Origin: Scheffersomyces stipitis CBS 6054
Taxonomy: Eukaryota; Ascomycota; Pichiomycetes; Serinales; Debaryomycetaceae
Length of the DNA stretch: 64,000 bases
Direction: 5' to 3'
Assembly: GCF_000209165.1 (NCBI RefSeq)
Contig: NC_009047.1
Coordinates: 186,001-250,000 of the forward strand
Positions 48,885 to 59,525 of the stretch are shown here, piece after piece (position 1 is the first letter of the stretch; each line of letters starts with the position of its first letter). The translations under genes were made by a program, and so were the position numbers. The notes below the pieces were generated by a model. It ran no database searches and was not told the origin of the DNA. It saw only the letters and a program-made list of their open reading frames with translations.

Positions 48885-48926
48885 TAGAATGCATATTTTG
48901 ATGCTTTATAGAATGCATATTTTGAT
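48885..48926 (+). repeat. 18-bp exact direct repeat TAGAATGCATATTTTGAT
   Basis: Copies at 48885-48902 and 48909-48926, six bases apart. Confidence 0.8.
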
Positions 48927-49678
48927 TAATTTCTGTGACGTCATTGGAATTTGCATGATGAAACAATGAAGTAGAGTAGTGATGGTAGTGGTTGCAGGTC
49001 AATATGGTTCATAATAGGGGGTTGCAGTTGGTAAGCATCGTTGAAGACCGCAACACATGCTTTTTGTAGTATCGAAGATCATTAGTTTCCAGAATTTGCT
49101 GGAGCTCGTCAATAGTAGCCATTTTTGATTAATTTACATACAACCAGCATCGTTCTCCTCTAAAAGACGAATAGTTGTCTTACAAACAATCAATAAAATG
49201 TGTACAAACAACTTAGGCCATTGTTTTGGAAGTGAATGTGATATTATAGAGCTTTAACAACTATAACTTTGTGCCATGTAGACAAGCCATTTCCCAATGA
49301 TCTGTGGTTCAGAGCACATGATCAGGAGCAGCATATTTATTTTTCTATCTTTTTAAAGTTTATGTCAAGGGGCAACTTACATGTATCTGTTTCTATTTCT
49401 AGCTACGCACATAATATTTTCCTCGTCGTACAGAAAAAACAATTCGCTATCTCCTCTAGACGGTAGTCAGTTCTTTCCAGACAATATTGGTGGTAGTCCC
49501 CGTAACCGTTATTGTGTCTTTTCTACGCTCCAGTCATTACAACTGATTATCCAGTTTATTTCACTTCTCGCCCCAGTACCCCTGTAAACGTATTTCCAAA
49601 ATTCCACCCGCAATCAAGAAACAGAAGACAGTAGACTCTGCTGTCGCCGAACAAGGTCCAGAACAAAACGGAACTAGT

Positions 49679-52600
49679 ATGGATTCTTCGCGTATCTTGG
49701 CCCTCCTCGAGGACCCCGAACTGTTCCAACAGAATTACGAACAAATACGATACGATATCATCAGCCATATCAAACAACAAGACCTGGTCATCGCGAATGT
49801 CACCAATGAGTTGGCCACCTCTAAGACTGCAAACAAGGCTTTCAAACAAGCTTTAAGTGAGATCGGTACCGTGGTTATCTCTGTCGCCATGGGTGACTTG
49901 TCCAAGAAGGTAGAGATTCATACGGTGGAATCAGATCCGGAGATTTTGAAAGTCAAGATTACAATCAATACCATGATGGACCAGTTACAAGCTTTCGCTA
50001 ACGAAGTCACTAAAGTTGCAACAGAAGTTGCCAATGGTGAATTGGGTGGACAGGCAAAGAACGAAGGGTCAGTAGGTATCTGGAGATCGTTGACGGATAA
50101 TGTCAATATTATGGCTCTCAATTTGACAAACCAAGTTAGAGAAATTGCTGATGTTACTCGGGCTGTCGCTAGAGGTGACTTGTCGAGAAAGATTAATGTA
50201 CATGCTCAAGGTGAAATTTTACAATTGCAAATGACTATAAACACCATGGTAGATCAGTTGAGAACATTTGCGTTTGAAGTGTCTAAGGTAGCCCGTGATG
50301 TGGGTGTTTTGGGTATATTGGGTGGTCAGGCTTTGATCGAAAATGTTGAAGGTATCTGGAAGGAATTAACTGATAATGTAAACGCTATGGCTCTTAATTT
50401 AACGACACAAGTCAGAAATATTGCGAACGTTACAACTGCGGTAGCCAAAGGTGATCTATCTAAGAAAGTGACGGCAGACTGTAAAGGAGAAATTCTTAAT
50501 TTAAAATTGACTATCAATCAAATGGTGGATCGATTACAGAATTTTGCATTGGAAGTTACTACGTTATCAAGAGAAGTCGGTACCTTGGGTATTTTGGGTG
50601 GTCAAGCAAATGTCCAAGATGTCGAGGGCGCATGGAAAGCAGTCACAGAAAATGTCAATTTGATGGCTACAAATTTGACCAACCAAGTGAGATCCATTGC
50701 TACTGTTACAACTGCCGTCGCGCATGGCGACTTGTCTCAGAAAATTGATGTGCACGCTCAGGGTGAAATCTTGCAATTGAAGAATACCATCAACAAGATG
50801 GTGGATTCTTTACAACTTTTCGCATCGGAAGTTTCCAAGGTTGCTCGGGATGTCGGTATTAATGGTAAGTTAGGAATTCAGGCTCAAGTCAGTGACGTCG
50901 ATGGTTTATGGAAAGAAATCACTTCTAATGTCAATACTATGGCTTCCAATTTGACCTCACAGGTCAGAGCCTTTGCTCAGATTACTGCTGCAGCAACAGA
51001 TGGTGATTTCACTAGGTTTATTACTGTTGAAGCCAGTGGTGAAATGGATGCCTTGAAGACCAAGATTAACCAGATGGTGTTGAATTTGAGAGAATCTATT
51101 CAGAGGAATACTGCTGCTAGAGAAGCGGCCGAATTGGCTAACAGCGCCAAGTCGGAATTCTTGGCGAATATGTCGCATGAAATTAGAACCCCTTTGAATG
51201 GTATAATTGGTATGACACAATTATCATTGGATACTGAATTGACTCAATATCAACGTGAAATGTTATCGATTGTCCACAATTTAGCCAACTCTCTTTTGAC
51301 CATTATTGATGATATTTTGGATATTTCGAAGATTGAAGCTAACAGAATGACAGTTGAACAGATTGATTTTTCGTTACGTGGAACAGTCTTTGGTGCATTA
51401 AAAACACTAGCAGTTAAGGCGATTGAGAAATCTCTTGATTTGACCTATCAGTGTGACTCCTCATTCCCGGATAACTTGATTGGAGATTCTTTCAGATTGA
51501 GACAAGTCATTTTGAATTTGGCAGGAAATGCTATCAAGTTTACTAAGCAGGGTAAAGTGAGTGTCAGTGTAAAGAAATCTAGCAAGTTTACTGACGATTC
51601 TGAGAAGTTGTTGCTTGAAGTCTGTGTGAGCGATACTGGCATTGGTATTGAGAAAGATAAATTGGGTTTGATTTTCGATACTTTCTGTCAAGCTGATGGT
51701 TCTACAACTAGAAAATTTGGTGGTACTGGTTTGGGGTTATCAATTTCTAAACAATTAATCCATTTAATGGGTGGTGAAATCTGGGTTACTTCAGAATACG
51801 GTTCTGGCTCTAACTTTTACTTCACCGTATCCGTTTCTCCATCGAATATAAGATATACAAGACAGACAGAACAATTGTTACCATTCAGTTCTCACTATAT
51901 CTTATTTGTATCTACTGAGCATACTGACGCAGAATTGGAAGACATCAGAAACGGAATTATTGAGCTTGGATTAAATCCCGTGATTGTCAGAGATATAAGA
52001 GATGCTAGTTTAACCGACCCAGTTAAGTACGATATCATTATGATTGATTCGATCGATATTGCGAAGAACTTGAGATTGTTACCTGAAGTTAAGTACATTC
52101 CTTTGGTATTGCTCCATCATTCTATCCCAGAATTGAATATGAGAGTTTGCATCGATTTGGGTATTTCTTCTTACGGCAATACCCCTTGTACGATAACAGA
52201 CTTAGCAAGCGCAATTATACCTGCATTAGAATCAAGATCAATTGCTCAAAACTCAGATGAGTCAGTGAGCTATAAGATATTGTTGGCAGAAGATAACCTT
52301 GTCAATCAGAAATTAGCTGTGAGAATTTTGGAGAAGCAAGGTCACCAAGTAGAAGTTGTTGAAAATGGGTTAGAGGCATACGAAGCTATCAGAAAGAAGA
52401 AATACGATGTTGTTCTTATGGATGTACAAATGCCTGTTATGGGAGGTTTCGAAGCTACAGAAAAGATTAGACAATGGGAAAAGAAGTCCAATCCAATCGA
52501 TTCTTTGAGTTTCAGAACCCCAATTATTGCTTTAACTGCCCATGCGATGTTAGGTGATCGAGAAAAGTCGCTAGCTAAGGGAATGGATGACTATGTTTCC

Positions 52601-53035
52601 AAACCTTTGAAGCCCAAGTTGTTAATGCAGACTATAAACAAATGTATTCATAATATCAACCAGTTGAAAGAATTATCAAAGCAGAATAATAGCAATAGAA
52701 CATCAGAATTTGCTAAAAATTTGAAGAAGGGATCAATTAAGAGCGGAGAGCATCCAAATTTATTATCAAATATTTCCAGTCCAACACTAGTCAATGCAAT
52801 GACAAATGGAAGCAATTCATCGCGTTCAACTCCTCCATTTTCTGGTTCAGATCTGTATGGTGAGAGCCCATCAATAAAAAAAGCAAATTCGAACGACTTC
52901 ATAGCCAAATCGAGACCAGGACAACTTTCCATGAATTCTAGATCAGTTACAGAGAGTCAAATACCAAAAGCGCAATCTAAGGAGGATGGAAAGGACGGAG
53001 AGTACTTCCTGCTGAAGATTGAGACTCTTGAGTAG
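49679..53035 (+). CDS. NIK1: Group III hybrid histidine kinase (Nik1/Cos1)
   Basis: 1118 residues; soluble osmosensing/antifungal-responsive two-component kinase feeding the HOG pathway. After a variable N-terminus (1-60), a tandem array of HAMP domains runs from about 60 to 470, with units such as [20 protein letters not shown] and [20 protein letters not shown] alternating with the [11 protein letters not shown] type. Then the HisKA box with His500 in [20 protein letters not shown], the ATPase domain ([36 protein letters not shown]), a degenerate receiver-like segment (about 735-860), and the C-terminal receiver with phospho-acceptor Asp915 in [14 protein letters not shown] and the Lys switch YVSKPLKP. 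The HAMP array is the target region of phenylpyrrole-type fungicides. The C-terminal ~120 residues are Ser/Asn-rich and poorly conserved. Saccharomyces has only Sln1 and lacks this class. Confidence 0.97.
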   Translation: MDSSRILALLEDPELFQQNYEQIRYDIISHIKQQDLVIANVTNELATSKTANKAFKQALSEIGTVVISVAMGDLSKKVEIHTVESDPEILKVKITINTMMDQLQAFANEVTKVATEVANGELGGQAKNEGSVGIWRSLTDNVNIMALNLTNQVREIADVTRAVARGDLSRKINVHAQGEILQLQMTINTMVDQLRTFAFEVSKVARDVGVLGILGGQALIENVEGIWKELTDNVNAMALNLTTQVRNIANVTTAVAKGDLSKKVTADCKGEILNLKLTINQMVDRLQNFALEVTTLSREVGTLGILGGQANVQDVEGAWKAVTENVNLMATNLTNQVRSIATVTTAVAHGDLSQKIDVHAQGEILQLKNTINKMVDSLQLFASEVSKVARDVGINGKLGIQAQVSDVDGLWKEITSNVNTMASNLTSQVRAFAQITAAATDGDFTRFITVEASGEMDALKTKINQMVLNLRESIQRNTAAREAAELANSAKSEFLANMSHEIRTPLNGIIGMTQLSLDTELTQYQREMLSIVHNLANSLLTIIDDILDISKIEANRMTVEQIDFSLRGTVFGALKTLAVKAIEKSLDLTYQCDSSFPDNLIGDSFRLRQVILNLAGNAIKFTKQGKVSVSVKKSSKFTDDSEKLLLEVCVSDTGIGIEKDKLGLIFDTFCQADGSTTRKFGGTGLGLSISKQLIHLMGGEIWVTSEYGSGSNFYFTVSVSPSNIRYTRQTEQLLPFSSHYILFVSTEHTDAELEDIRNGIIELGLNPVIVRDIRDASLTDPVKYDIIMIDSIDIAKNLRLLPEVKYIPLVLLHHSIPELNMRVCIDLGISSYGNTPCTITDLASAIIPALESRSIAQNSDESVSYKILLAEDNLVNQKLAVRILEKQGHQVEVVENGLEAYEAIRKKKYDVVLMDVQMPVMGGFEATEKIRQWEKKSNPIDSLSFRTPIIALTAHAMLGDREKSLAKGMDDYVSKPLKPKLLMQTINKCIHNINQLKELSKQNNSNRTSEFAKNLKKGSIKSGEHPNLLSNISSPTLVNAMTNGSNSSRSTPPFSGSDLYGESPSIKKANSNDFIAKSRPGQLSMNSRSVTESQIPKAQSKEDGKDGEYFLLKIETLE

Positions 53036-53285
53036 TTTCTACTACGTTCTACAGTATTTTTCTACAATAGACTCTTGATGCAAGGGTTGTGGAAACCACA
53101 CAGTTTGTACACTAAATAGATAATCATGTAAATGGATATGTATCATGTACTTATATGTAGTAGCTTCACTATATTTATAGTCGTGGCTTCGGGCAAAAAA
53201 GAACTTCTCCACAATAAAGATGCAACCACTTTTTGATCATTAATAATTGGAAATTGTATCATTGTTTCTTCAACAAGAAGTAGAT

Positions 53286-54560
53286 ATGTATCCCTTTCAA
53301 TTTGTTGCCCTTCCAGACAAGGAAGCTCTACTAAGGGCATACAAAAATAAAAAGCTTAATGAATTGCCCACTCCATCTGTTGTTATCGACCGAGCTGTCT
53401 TCCAAGAGAATTGCGAAAAGATGCTTGCCAACGCCGAAAGATTAAAAGTAGATTTTAGACCGCATATTAAGACCCACAAAACACTTGAAGGAGCGAGACT
53501 ACAATTGGGTTCAGGTAGAAGGAAGTCAGATAAGATTATTGTTTCAACTATGATGGAGGCTTGGAACTTGCTTCCCCTTGTCAATGAAGGCTTATCCGTA
53601 ACAGATTTTCTCTATAGCCTACCAGTAGTAAAACCCAGGGTGGCCGAATTGGCCGAATTTGCTACTAAGATACCACACTTGAGGTTATTAATTGATCATA
53701 GGGAACAATTAGATATCTTATCTGAGTGGAGTGAAGCTCATCCTCATTCTAAAAGATGGTCGGTATTCATCAAGATTGACATGGGTACCCATAGAGCAGG
53801 ATTAACGAATGAAAGCCATAATCTTGGTGAAACACTTCAGCATATCCTTACGGATGCCACATCAAGGAAAAATATTGAGTTGTATGGATTCTACTGCCAT
53901 GCTGGTCATTCTTATTCTTCAACAACAGAGGATTCAGCAAAGGAACTATTGCTTGAAGAGATTGTCCAAGCAAACCATGCTGCAATCGCTGCCAAAAGTA
54001 TTGACCCAAGTTTACATTTGAGGCTCTCAGTTGGTGCTACACCAACTTCTCATGCTTCGGAAATACTTACAATCGAAGAATTGGAATCAGCGTTGGGTCC
54101 CAATAGTTTGCAGGGTACATTAGAATTACATGCGGGAAACTATTGTTGCTGCGATTTACAACAGCTTGCAACAGGCTGCATAAGAGAAGAAAACATTTCA
54201 CTTTCGGTTATTGCCCATGTTATATCTACGTATCCAAAGAGAGGTGAGAAGACTCCGGGTGAACAGTTAATAAATGCTGGAGTGGTAGCTTTATCTCGTG
54301 AGTCGGGGCCAATCATTGGATATGGAAAGGTGATTGAACCTGCCGAGTACAACAATTGGATAGTCGGAAGATTAAGCCAAGAGCACGGTATCCTCGTACC
54401 CTTTGATGAACATCATGCTACAAAGTTCATTCCAATTGGAACTCAAATCAGGATTGTTCCACAGCACTCTTGTATTACAGCAGCTTCTAATCCTTGGTTC
54501 TTCATAGTCGATTCGGGCGACGTAGTTGTGGATGTTTGGGTTCCATTTAGAGGATGGTAA
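53286..54560 (+). CDS. DSD1: D-serine dehydratase (zinc- and PLP-dependent)
   Basis: 424 residues from the first ATG at 53286; the frame extends to a TTG at 53247. The fold-type III barrel begins LPTPSVVIDRAVFQENC, and Lys62 in FRPHIKTHKT is the expected PLP lysine. Also present are FIKIDMGTHRAGL, the YGFYCHAGHSYSS loop and LSVGATPTSH. His394 and Cys396 in IVPQHSCIT are the expected zinc ligands. Yeast Dsd1 (428 residues) has the same order. It converts D-serine to pyruvate and ammonia in the cytosol. D-threonine aldolase relatives share the fold, but the yeast-type zinc motif and overall match favour DSD1. Confidence 0.9.
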   Translation: MYPFQFVALPDKEALLRAYKNKKLNELPTPSVVIDRAVFQENCEKMLANAERLKVDFRPHIKTHKTLEGARLQLGSGRRKSDKIIVSTMMEAWNLLPLVNEGLSVTDFLYSLPVVKPRVAELAEFATKIPHLRLLIDHREQLDILSEWSEAHPHSKRWSVFIKIDMGTHRAGLTNESHNLGETLQHILTDATSRKNIELYGFYCHAGHSYSSTTEDSAKELLLEEIVQANHAAIAAKSIDPSLHLRLSVGATPTSHASEILTIEELESALGPNSLQGTLELHAGNYCCCDLQQLATGCIREENISLSVIAHVISTYPKRGEKTPGEQLINAGVVALSRESGPIIGYGKVIEPAEYNNWIVGRLSQEHGILVPFDEHHATKFIPIGTQIRIVPQHSCITAASNPWFFIVDSGDVVVDVWVPFRGW

Positions 54561-54659
54561 GACGTTATGTACTTCCAATTGACTGTTTATGGTAGAGTAG
54601 TTTCATATACATAAAGATGTCTCTCGAAAATGAAGTAATCGAAAATTAACTTACCATTA

Positions 54660-54670
54660 GTTGCGAAAAT
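54660..54670 (+). promoter_or_regulatory. TTGCGAAAATA element upstream of POL3
   Basis: GTTGCGAAAATATA, a variant of the recurrent element, about 125 bp before the POL3 ATG. Confidence 0.4.
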
Positions 54671-54717
54671 ATAAGCAGGAACACGTGACATTGTCTCCAT
54701 CTAAATCTTTTTTATAT

Positions 54718-54723
54718 ACGCGT
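54718..54723. promoter_or_regulatory. MCB element ACGCGT upstream of POL3
   Basis: Inside TATACGCGTCTC, 69-74 bp before the ATG; POL3 is an MBF target in S. cerevisiae. Confidence 0.7.
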
Positions 54724-54791
54724 CTCTTCTATAGTAAGAAATTGAGATGTAGTCATCATGACCATTTTCTTTTCTGTTTGTAGCGTCAAAA

Positions 54792-57700
54792 ATGTCACAA
54801 CCGAAAAGGCCGTATAATGAATTTCATCAAGAGCAGGCACATTCACTACCCGTTGCTTCGCAGTCAATCTCATCCTCCCAGGTGGAGCTCACTACGTCCC
54901 AACAGCAATTACTAAAGAAGGTAAGGCGTCCAAATGGTGGGGAAGAACCTTCGGAGTTCGAAAGAGAGTTATTGGATATGACACAATCAGCGAAAGAGAT
55001 CGAACACGAAGAGGATCAGAAATGGGGAAGGCCTCCTTTGCCTGAAACATTTGACCCAACTATTGATGATGTTTCGTTTCAGCAATTGGATGCAGAAGAA
55101 TTTCAAATAGGAGATTACACTATAGCTAGATATTTTGGCATCACGGAAGAGGGCCATTCAGTGTTGTGCAACGTTACTGGATTTGTTCACTATTTCTATG
55201 TCCCCGTTCCAAAAGGATTTTATAAAGACCAACACCTCGATCAATTTTCTAGCTACCTCAGAGCAAACTACGAAGGAGTTGAAAACATAGAATTAGCCTT
55301 GAAAGAGTCAATTTGGGGCTACAATAAAAGTGTTAAGACTCCTTTCTTCAAATTTTTTATTAACAACACCAAAAATATTACCAAGTTGAGGTCAGCTTTT
55401 GAGAGAGGCGAAATTAGATTTGAAAACCTCTTCCCTCCTCAAAATGTTTCGTACGATAACATTAACTACCTTTTGAGACTAATGATCGACTGTAAGGTGA
55501 CTGGTATGTCCTGGGTTACATTACCAAAAGGTAAATTTTCGTTGGTACACAGCAACGACAAGGTTTCCACCTGTCAAATCGAATGCTCGATCAATTACAA
55601 GGACTTGATTTCACACCCTTCAGAAGGGGAGTGGTTGAAAATGGCTCCACTTAGAATCCTTTCATTTGATATTGAGTGCGCAGGTAGAAAAGGTATTTTT
55701 CCGGAAGCTGAACATGATCCTGTTATCCAGATTGCAAACGTTGTTCTGAAACATGGTGAATCTAGACCATTTGTAAGAAATGTTTTCACCGTGAATACCT
55801 GTTCTCCTATAATCGGTTCCCAAATCTTTGAACACGAGAAAGAAGAAGACATGCTAATGAATTGGAAAGATTTTGTTGTACTGGTCGATGCTGATGTCAT
55901 TATTGGTTATAATACCGCCAATTTCGATATTCCATATCTCTTGGATAGGGCAAAAGCGCTAGGCTTGAGAAACTTTCCTTTCTTTAGCAGGTTGAAAAAT
56001 CTGAAGCAGGAGGCTAAAGATTCCGTCTTCAGTTCTCGAGCATACGGTACAAGAGAGAACAAAGTTGTTAATATCGATGGAAGAATGCAATTGGATTTAT
56101 TGCAATTCATTCAGCGTGAATACAAATTGAGATCGTACACCTTAAATTCTGTTTCTGCACATTTCCTTGGCGAGCAGAAAGAGGATGTTCAACACTCGAT
56201 TATTACCGACCTTCAGAATGGTACCAGTGAAACAAGAAGGCGTTTGGCTGTTTATTGTTTGAAGGATGCTTACTTGCCTTTAAGGTTGTTAGACAAGTTG
56301 ATGTGTCTTGTCAACTATACCGAAATGGCTAGAGTTACAGGAGTACCCTTTTCCTATTTGCTTGCAAGAGGCCAGCAGATTAAAGTCATATCTCAACTTT
56401 TTAGGAAGTGCTTGGAGGAAGACATCGTCATCCCTAATATGAAAAGTGAAGGAACCAATGAAGAATACGAAGGCGCAACAGTTATCGAGCCCAGTAGGGG
56501 CTACTATGACGTTCCCATAGCTACTCTTGATTTCAGTTCGTTGTATCCTTCTATAATGATGGCACACAATTTGTGCTACACTACCTTATTGAACATTCAA
56601 ACTATCAAAGCATTTAATTTAACCGAAGATGACTATACACGAACTCCAAACGGAGATTACTTCGTCAAGGATCATAAGAAACAGGGTATTTTGCCAACTA
56701 TTTTAAATGAATTGTTAACTGCCAGAAAGAAAGCGAAGGCTGATCTCAAGAAAGAAACCGACCCATTTAAAAGAGATGTACTCAATGGTAGACAATTGGC
56801 TCTTAAAATTTCAGCCAATTCTGTCTACGGTTTTACGGGCGCAACTATAGGTAAATTACCTTGTTTAGCGATTTCTTCTTCAGTCACAGCCTTTGGAAGA
56901 GAAATGATAGAGAAAACAAAAAATGAAGTTCAGGAATTTTATTCCAAGAAGAATGGTTACCCATATGATGCGCAAGTCATTTACGGTGATACCGATTCTG
57001 TTATGGTGAAATTTGGTTACCAGGATTTAGAAACATGCATGAAGTTGGGTGAAGAAGCCGCTAACTACGTTTCTACTAAATTCAAGAAGCCCATCAAATT
57101 GGAATTCGAGAAGGTCTACTTTCCTTATTTGTTGATTAACAAGAAGAGATACGCTGGTTTATATTGGACGCGCCCTGATAAATTTGATAAGATGGATACC
57201 AAAGGTATAGAAACAGTCAGAAGAGATAATTGCAGACTTGTTCAAAATGTTATCACTAAGGTATTAGAATTCATTTTAGAAGACAGAGACGTGGAGAAAG
57301 CCCAACGTTTTGTTAAACAAACTATTGCCGACTTATTGCAGAATAGAGTAGATTTGTCTCAATTGGTTATTACCAAAGCATATGCCAAACATGACTATGC
57401 TGCAAAACAGGCACATGTTGAATTAGCAGAAAGAATGAAGAAGAGAGATGCAGGTTCAGCACCAACTCTTGGTGATAGAGTTGCATATGTTATTATTAAG
57501 GGCTCAGGAAGCGACAAAAACTACGAAAAATCTGAAGATCCATTATACGTTTTGGAGAATTCGTTACCGATTGATGTGAAGTACTACTTGGACAATCAGT
57601 TAACCAAGCCTCTTGAGAGAATTTTTAATCCAATTTTAGGGGATGCTAAGACTAAAGAATTATTAGCGGGATCTCACACCAGAACGATTAAGATGTCTGC

Positions 57701-58040
57701 TCCGAAAACTGGTGCATTGATGAGATTTGCAAAAAAGTCGGAGGTCTGCGTCAATTGCAAAACACCTCTCAGATCAGACAACCATGGCGCATTATGCCCA
57801 AACTGTATAAGAGAAGGAAAGGGTCCAACTTTGTACGGAAATGCGTTGTCCCAAATGAACTATTTGGAGAACAAATTTTCCAGATTGTGGACTGAATGTC
57901 AAAGGTGTCAAGGGTCCTTGCACCAAGAAGTTTTGTGTTCGAACAATGATTGTCCGATCTTTTACATGAGAAAGAAAGCTCAAAAAGATGTTCATCAACA
58001 GTCAATGGAACTTGTGAAGTGGGAGAATACAGTTTGGTGA
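54792..58040 (+). CDS. POL3: DNA polymerase delta catalytic subunit
   Basis: 1082 residues, as in yeast (1097). Family B polymerase of lagging-strand synthesis and repair. Exo I Asp293 in LSFDIECAG, Exo [18 protein letters not shown] and the [21 protein letters not shown]xo III region support proofreading. Polymerase motif A has Asp580 in [11 protein letters not shown]; motif B is [19 protein letters not shown]; motif [10 protein letters not shown] has Asp733 and Asp735; the KKRYAGLYW motif follows. The C-terminal CysA (CVNCKTPL from Cys986) and CysB (CQRCQGSL from Cys1036; the Fe-S cluster) are complete. A CTG at codon 319 lies at a site where I recall Ser in yeast Pol3, weak support for CTG=Ser. 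MCB and TGCGAAAA elements are upstream. Confidence 0.98.
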   Translation: MSQPKRPYNEFHQEQAHSLPVASQSISSSQVELTTSQQQLLKKVRRPNGGEEPSEFERELLDMTQSAKEIEHEEDQKWGRPPLPETFDPTIDDVSFQQLDAEEFQIGDYTIARYFGITEEGHSVLCNVTGFVHYFYVPVPKGFYKDQHLDQFSSYLRANYEGVENIELALKESIWGYNKSVKTPFFKFFINNTKNITKLRSAFERGEIRFENLFPPQNVSYDNINYLLRLMIDCKVTGMSWVTLPKGKFSLVHSNDKVSTCQIECSINYKDLISHPSEGEWLKMAPLRILSFDIECAGRKGIFPEAEHDPVIQIANVVLKHGESRPFVRNVFTVNTCSPIIGSQIFEHEKEEDMLMNWKDFVVLVDADVIIGYNTANFDIPYLLDRAKALGLRNFPFFSRLKNLKQEAKDSVFSSRAYGTRENKVVNIDGRMQLDLLQFIQREYKLRSYTLNSVSAHFLGEQKEDVQHSIITDLQNGTSETRRRLAVYCLKDAYLPLRLLDKLMCLVNYTEMARVTGVPFSYLLARGQQIKVISQLFRKCLEEDIVIPNMKSEGTNEEYEGATVIEPSRGYYDVPIATLDFSSLYPSIMMAHNLCYTTLLNIQTIKAFNLTEDDYTRTPNGDYFVKDHKKQGILPTILNELLTARKKAKADLKKETDPFKRDVLNGRQLALKISANSVYGFTGATIGKLPCLAISSSVTAFGREMIEKTKNEVQEFYSKKNGYPYDAQVIYGDTDSVMVKFGYQDLETCMKLGEEAANYVSTKFKKPIKLEFEKVYFPYLLINKKRYAGLYWTRPDKFDKMDTKGIETVRRDNCRLVQNVITKVLEFILEDRDVEKAQRFVKQTIADLLQNRVDLSQLVITKAYAKHDYAAKQAHVELAERMKKRDAGSAPTLGDRVAYVIIKGSGSDKNYEKSEDPLYVLENSLPIDVKYYLDNQLTKPLERIFNPILGDAKTKELLAGSHTRTIKMSAPKTGALMRFAKKSEVCVNCKTPLRSDNHGALCPNCIREGKGPTLYGNALSQMNYLENKFSRLWTECQRCQGSLHQEVLCSNNDCPIFYMRKKAQKDVHQQSMELVKWENTVW

Positions 58041-58180
58041 GCCCATTATTTATAGCATTGATAGGCATAGTAAATAATAGTTTGAAATCATTGAATCGAG
58101 GCTTAATGCAATAGCCAGATGTATTTTTCAGGGTTGATTAGGTTTCAAAATTGCGCGGCGAGGAAGGTCTTCCCTATTCG

Positions 58181-58203
58181 TGGGGGGTAACCTGCTTCCC
58201 CCA
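58181..58203. promoter_or_regulatory. G/C inverted repeat and STRE cores upstream of the UPF0303 gene
   Basis: TGGGGGG...CCCCCA with a 10-base loop, followed at 58282-58286 by an AGGGG stress-element core, 41-146 bp before the ATG. TATATATATACC at about 58257-58268 is a likely TATA box. Confidence 0.45.
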
Positions 58204-58326
58204 ATTTTCCGGCTCCTCCACTTTCGCGGAATAATGATAATCCTGTCGATTTTTCCTATATATATACCAGCGAATATTCGAAGGGGGGTTTAAAACAAAA
58301 GAGAATAAGATATCAGCTTTGATAAA

Positions 58327-58815
58327 ATGCCACACGAAATCTACAGTTACACTTTAGAACAACTTGACGAATTAGAAGGTAGCAAGATTACTTTGCCTGA
58401 GTTTAATACCGAAATAGCTTGGAAAATTGGAAGCTATGCTAGGGAACAATCTCTTGTAAAGTTCCCCAACAAAGCAATCGTAATCGATATTCAATTAGCG
58501 TCTGGACAAGTATTATTTCACACTTCAACAGGTGCCGGAGCTACCGTCGATAACGACAAATGGGTGGAGAGAAAGGTTAACGTGGTTAACAGGTTTGGAA
58601 AGTCCAGTTTCTTCGTTGGTCAAAAGCTCAGAATCAAGAAGAAGCCTATCGAGGAGGCATTTTTGATTTCCTCACTTGAATTTGCAACTCACGGTGGTTG
58701 TGTTCCCATTAGAATAAAAAATCTTGACAGTGTAGTTGGTACCTTGACAATTAGTGGCTTGGCTCAAGAAGAGGACCATTTATTTGCTTTGCAAGTATTA
58801 GAAAATTTTGCTTAG
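58327..58815 (+). CDS. UPF0303/DUF336-family protein (YBR137W-like)
   Basis: 162 residues. The block PNKAIVIDIQLASGQVLFHT, then the GAGATVDNDKWVERKVNVV segment and FGKSSFFVGQKL, is typical of the GlcG/HbpS-like (DUF336, UPF0303) fold; the C-terminus THGGCVPIRIKN, then VGTLTISGLAQEEDHLFALQ, matches yeast YBR137W (179 residues). The yeast protein is cytosolic, stress-induced and binds the Get4/5-Sgt2 system; no enzyme activity is established. The upstream region has a TATA box, GC-rich inverted repeat and AGGGG cores, which suits stress control. Confidence 0.88.
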   Translation: MPHEIYSYTLEQLDELEGSKITLPEFNTEIAWKIGSYAREQSLVKFPNKAIVIDIQLASGQVLFHTSTGAGATVDNDKWVERKVNVVNRFGKSSFFVGQKLRIKKKPIEEAFLISSLEFATHGGCVPIRIKNLDSVVGTLTISGLAQEEDHLFALQVLENFA

Positions 58816-59525
58816 TCAACCTCTAAAAATCAGACAAATGAAAAGAATAAAATATCCTACTTTGTGATTTACTGTAGCTCTCGTGTCGAGTAATCCTAAT
58901 TCAAAGCCCATTAACTGAGGGATCCCAGCCACAGTTTTTAGTCGGAACATGAGTTCCATAGACCGTACCTGGGAGCGAGTACATGGAGGCACCAAGAGGT
59001 TACATTAGCCTCATCCAAATATTTGCGCCACATCAGCATCCTGTACAACCTGAGCCATCTTCTACAGCAACTGAATAATGCAACTTACTAATATGGTCGG
59101 AGGTAACACAGGAAGAACAATAGCTGATGAAGCTTCTCAGATGCACCCTGAAAAAAATAAATCAAACGCCTAGTAATTTCGAGCCGCATATACTGTCAAG
59201 AGAGAAAAATCCTGTCATTGCGGCAAATTTCAGACAGCCGAATGAGATTTCCGGGAATCAACCCATTCACCCAATTGACATGAATTCACAATATACACGT
59301 AGCTAATGAGGATGTAATGTGTACTAGATAGAAACACTTCACGTGGAATTGCAATTAGCGGCATTATTGTCCAGTTTTTGCTTTCAATTGCAACCAATAT
59401 AAAAATATACGAAGAATGGCTGCTCCAGAATGCCAAGCATGGAACGGCTCCAAATATTGAATTATATTTAAAAATGAACACCTAGCTGCCCAAAAAAGTT
59501 ATATGGCTAGGATTAGCTAATAACA
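58816..59525. other. Intergenic region UPF0303 gene / OPT transporter
   Basis: About 0.7 kb, no gene supported. A GGATCC-flanked GC-richer patch lies at 58910-59000; TCACGTGG-type core at about 59339. Confidence 0.5.

Larger units (their letters stand above)
48303..49678. other. Long upstream region of NIK1
   Basis: About 1.4 kb without a gene. Contains a TCACGTGA palindrome (48351-48358) flanked by a second TATCACGT at 48363-48370, and an 18-bp direct repeat (48885/48909). It may carry a long regulated promoter or 5' UTR. Confidence 0.5.
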
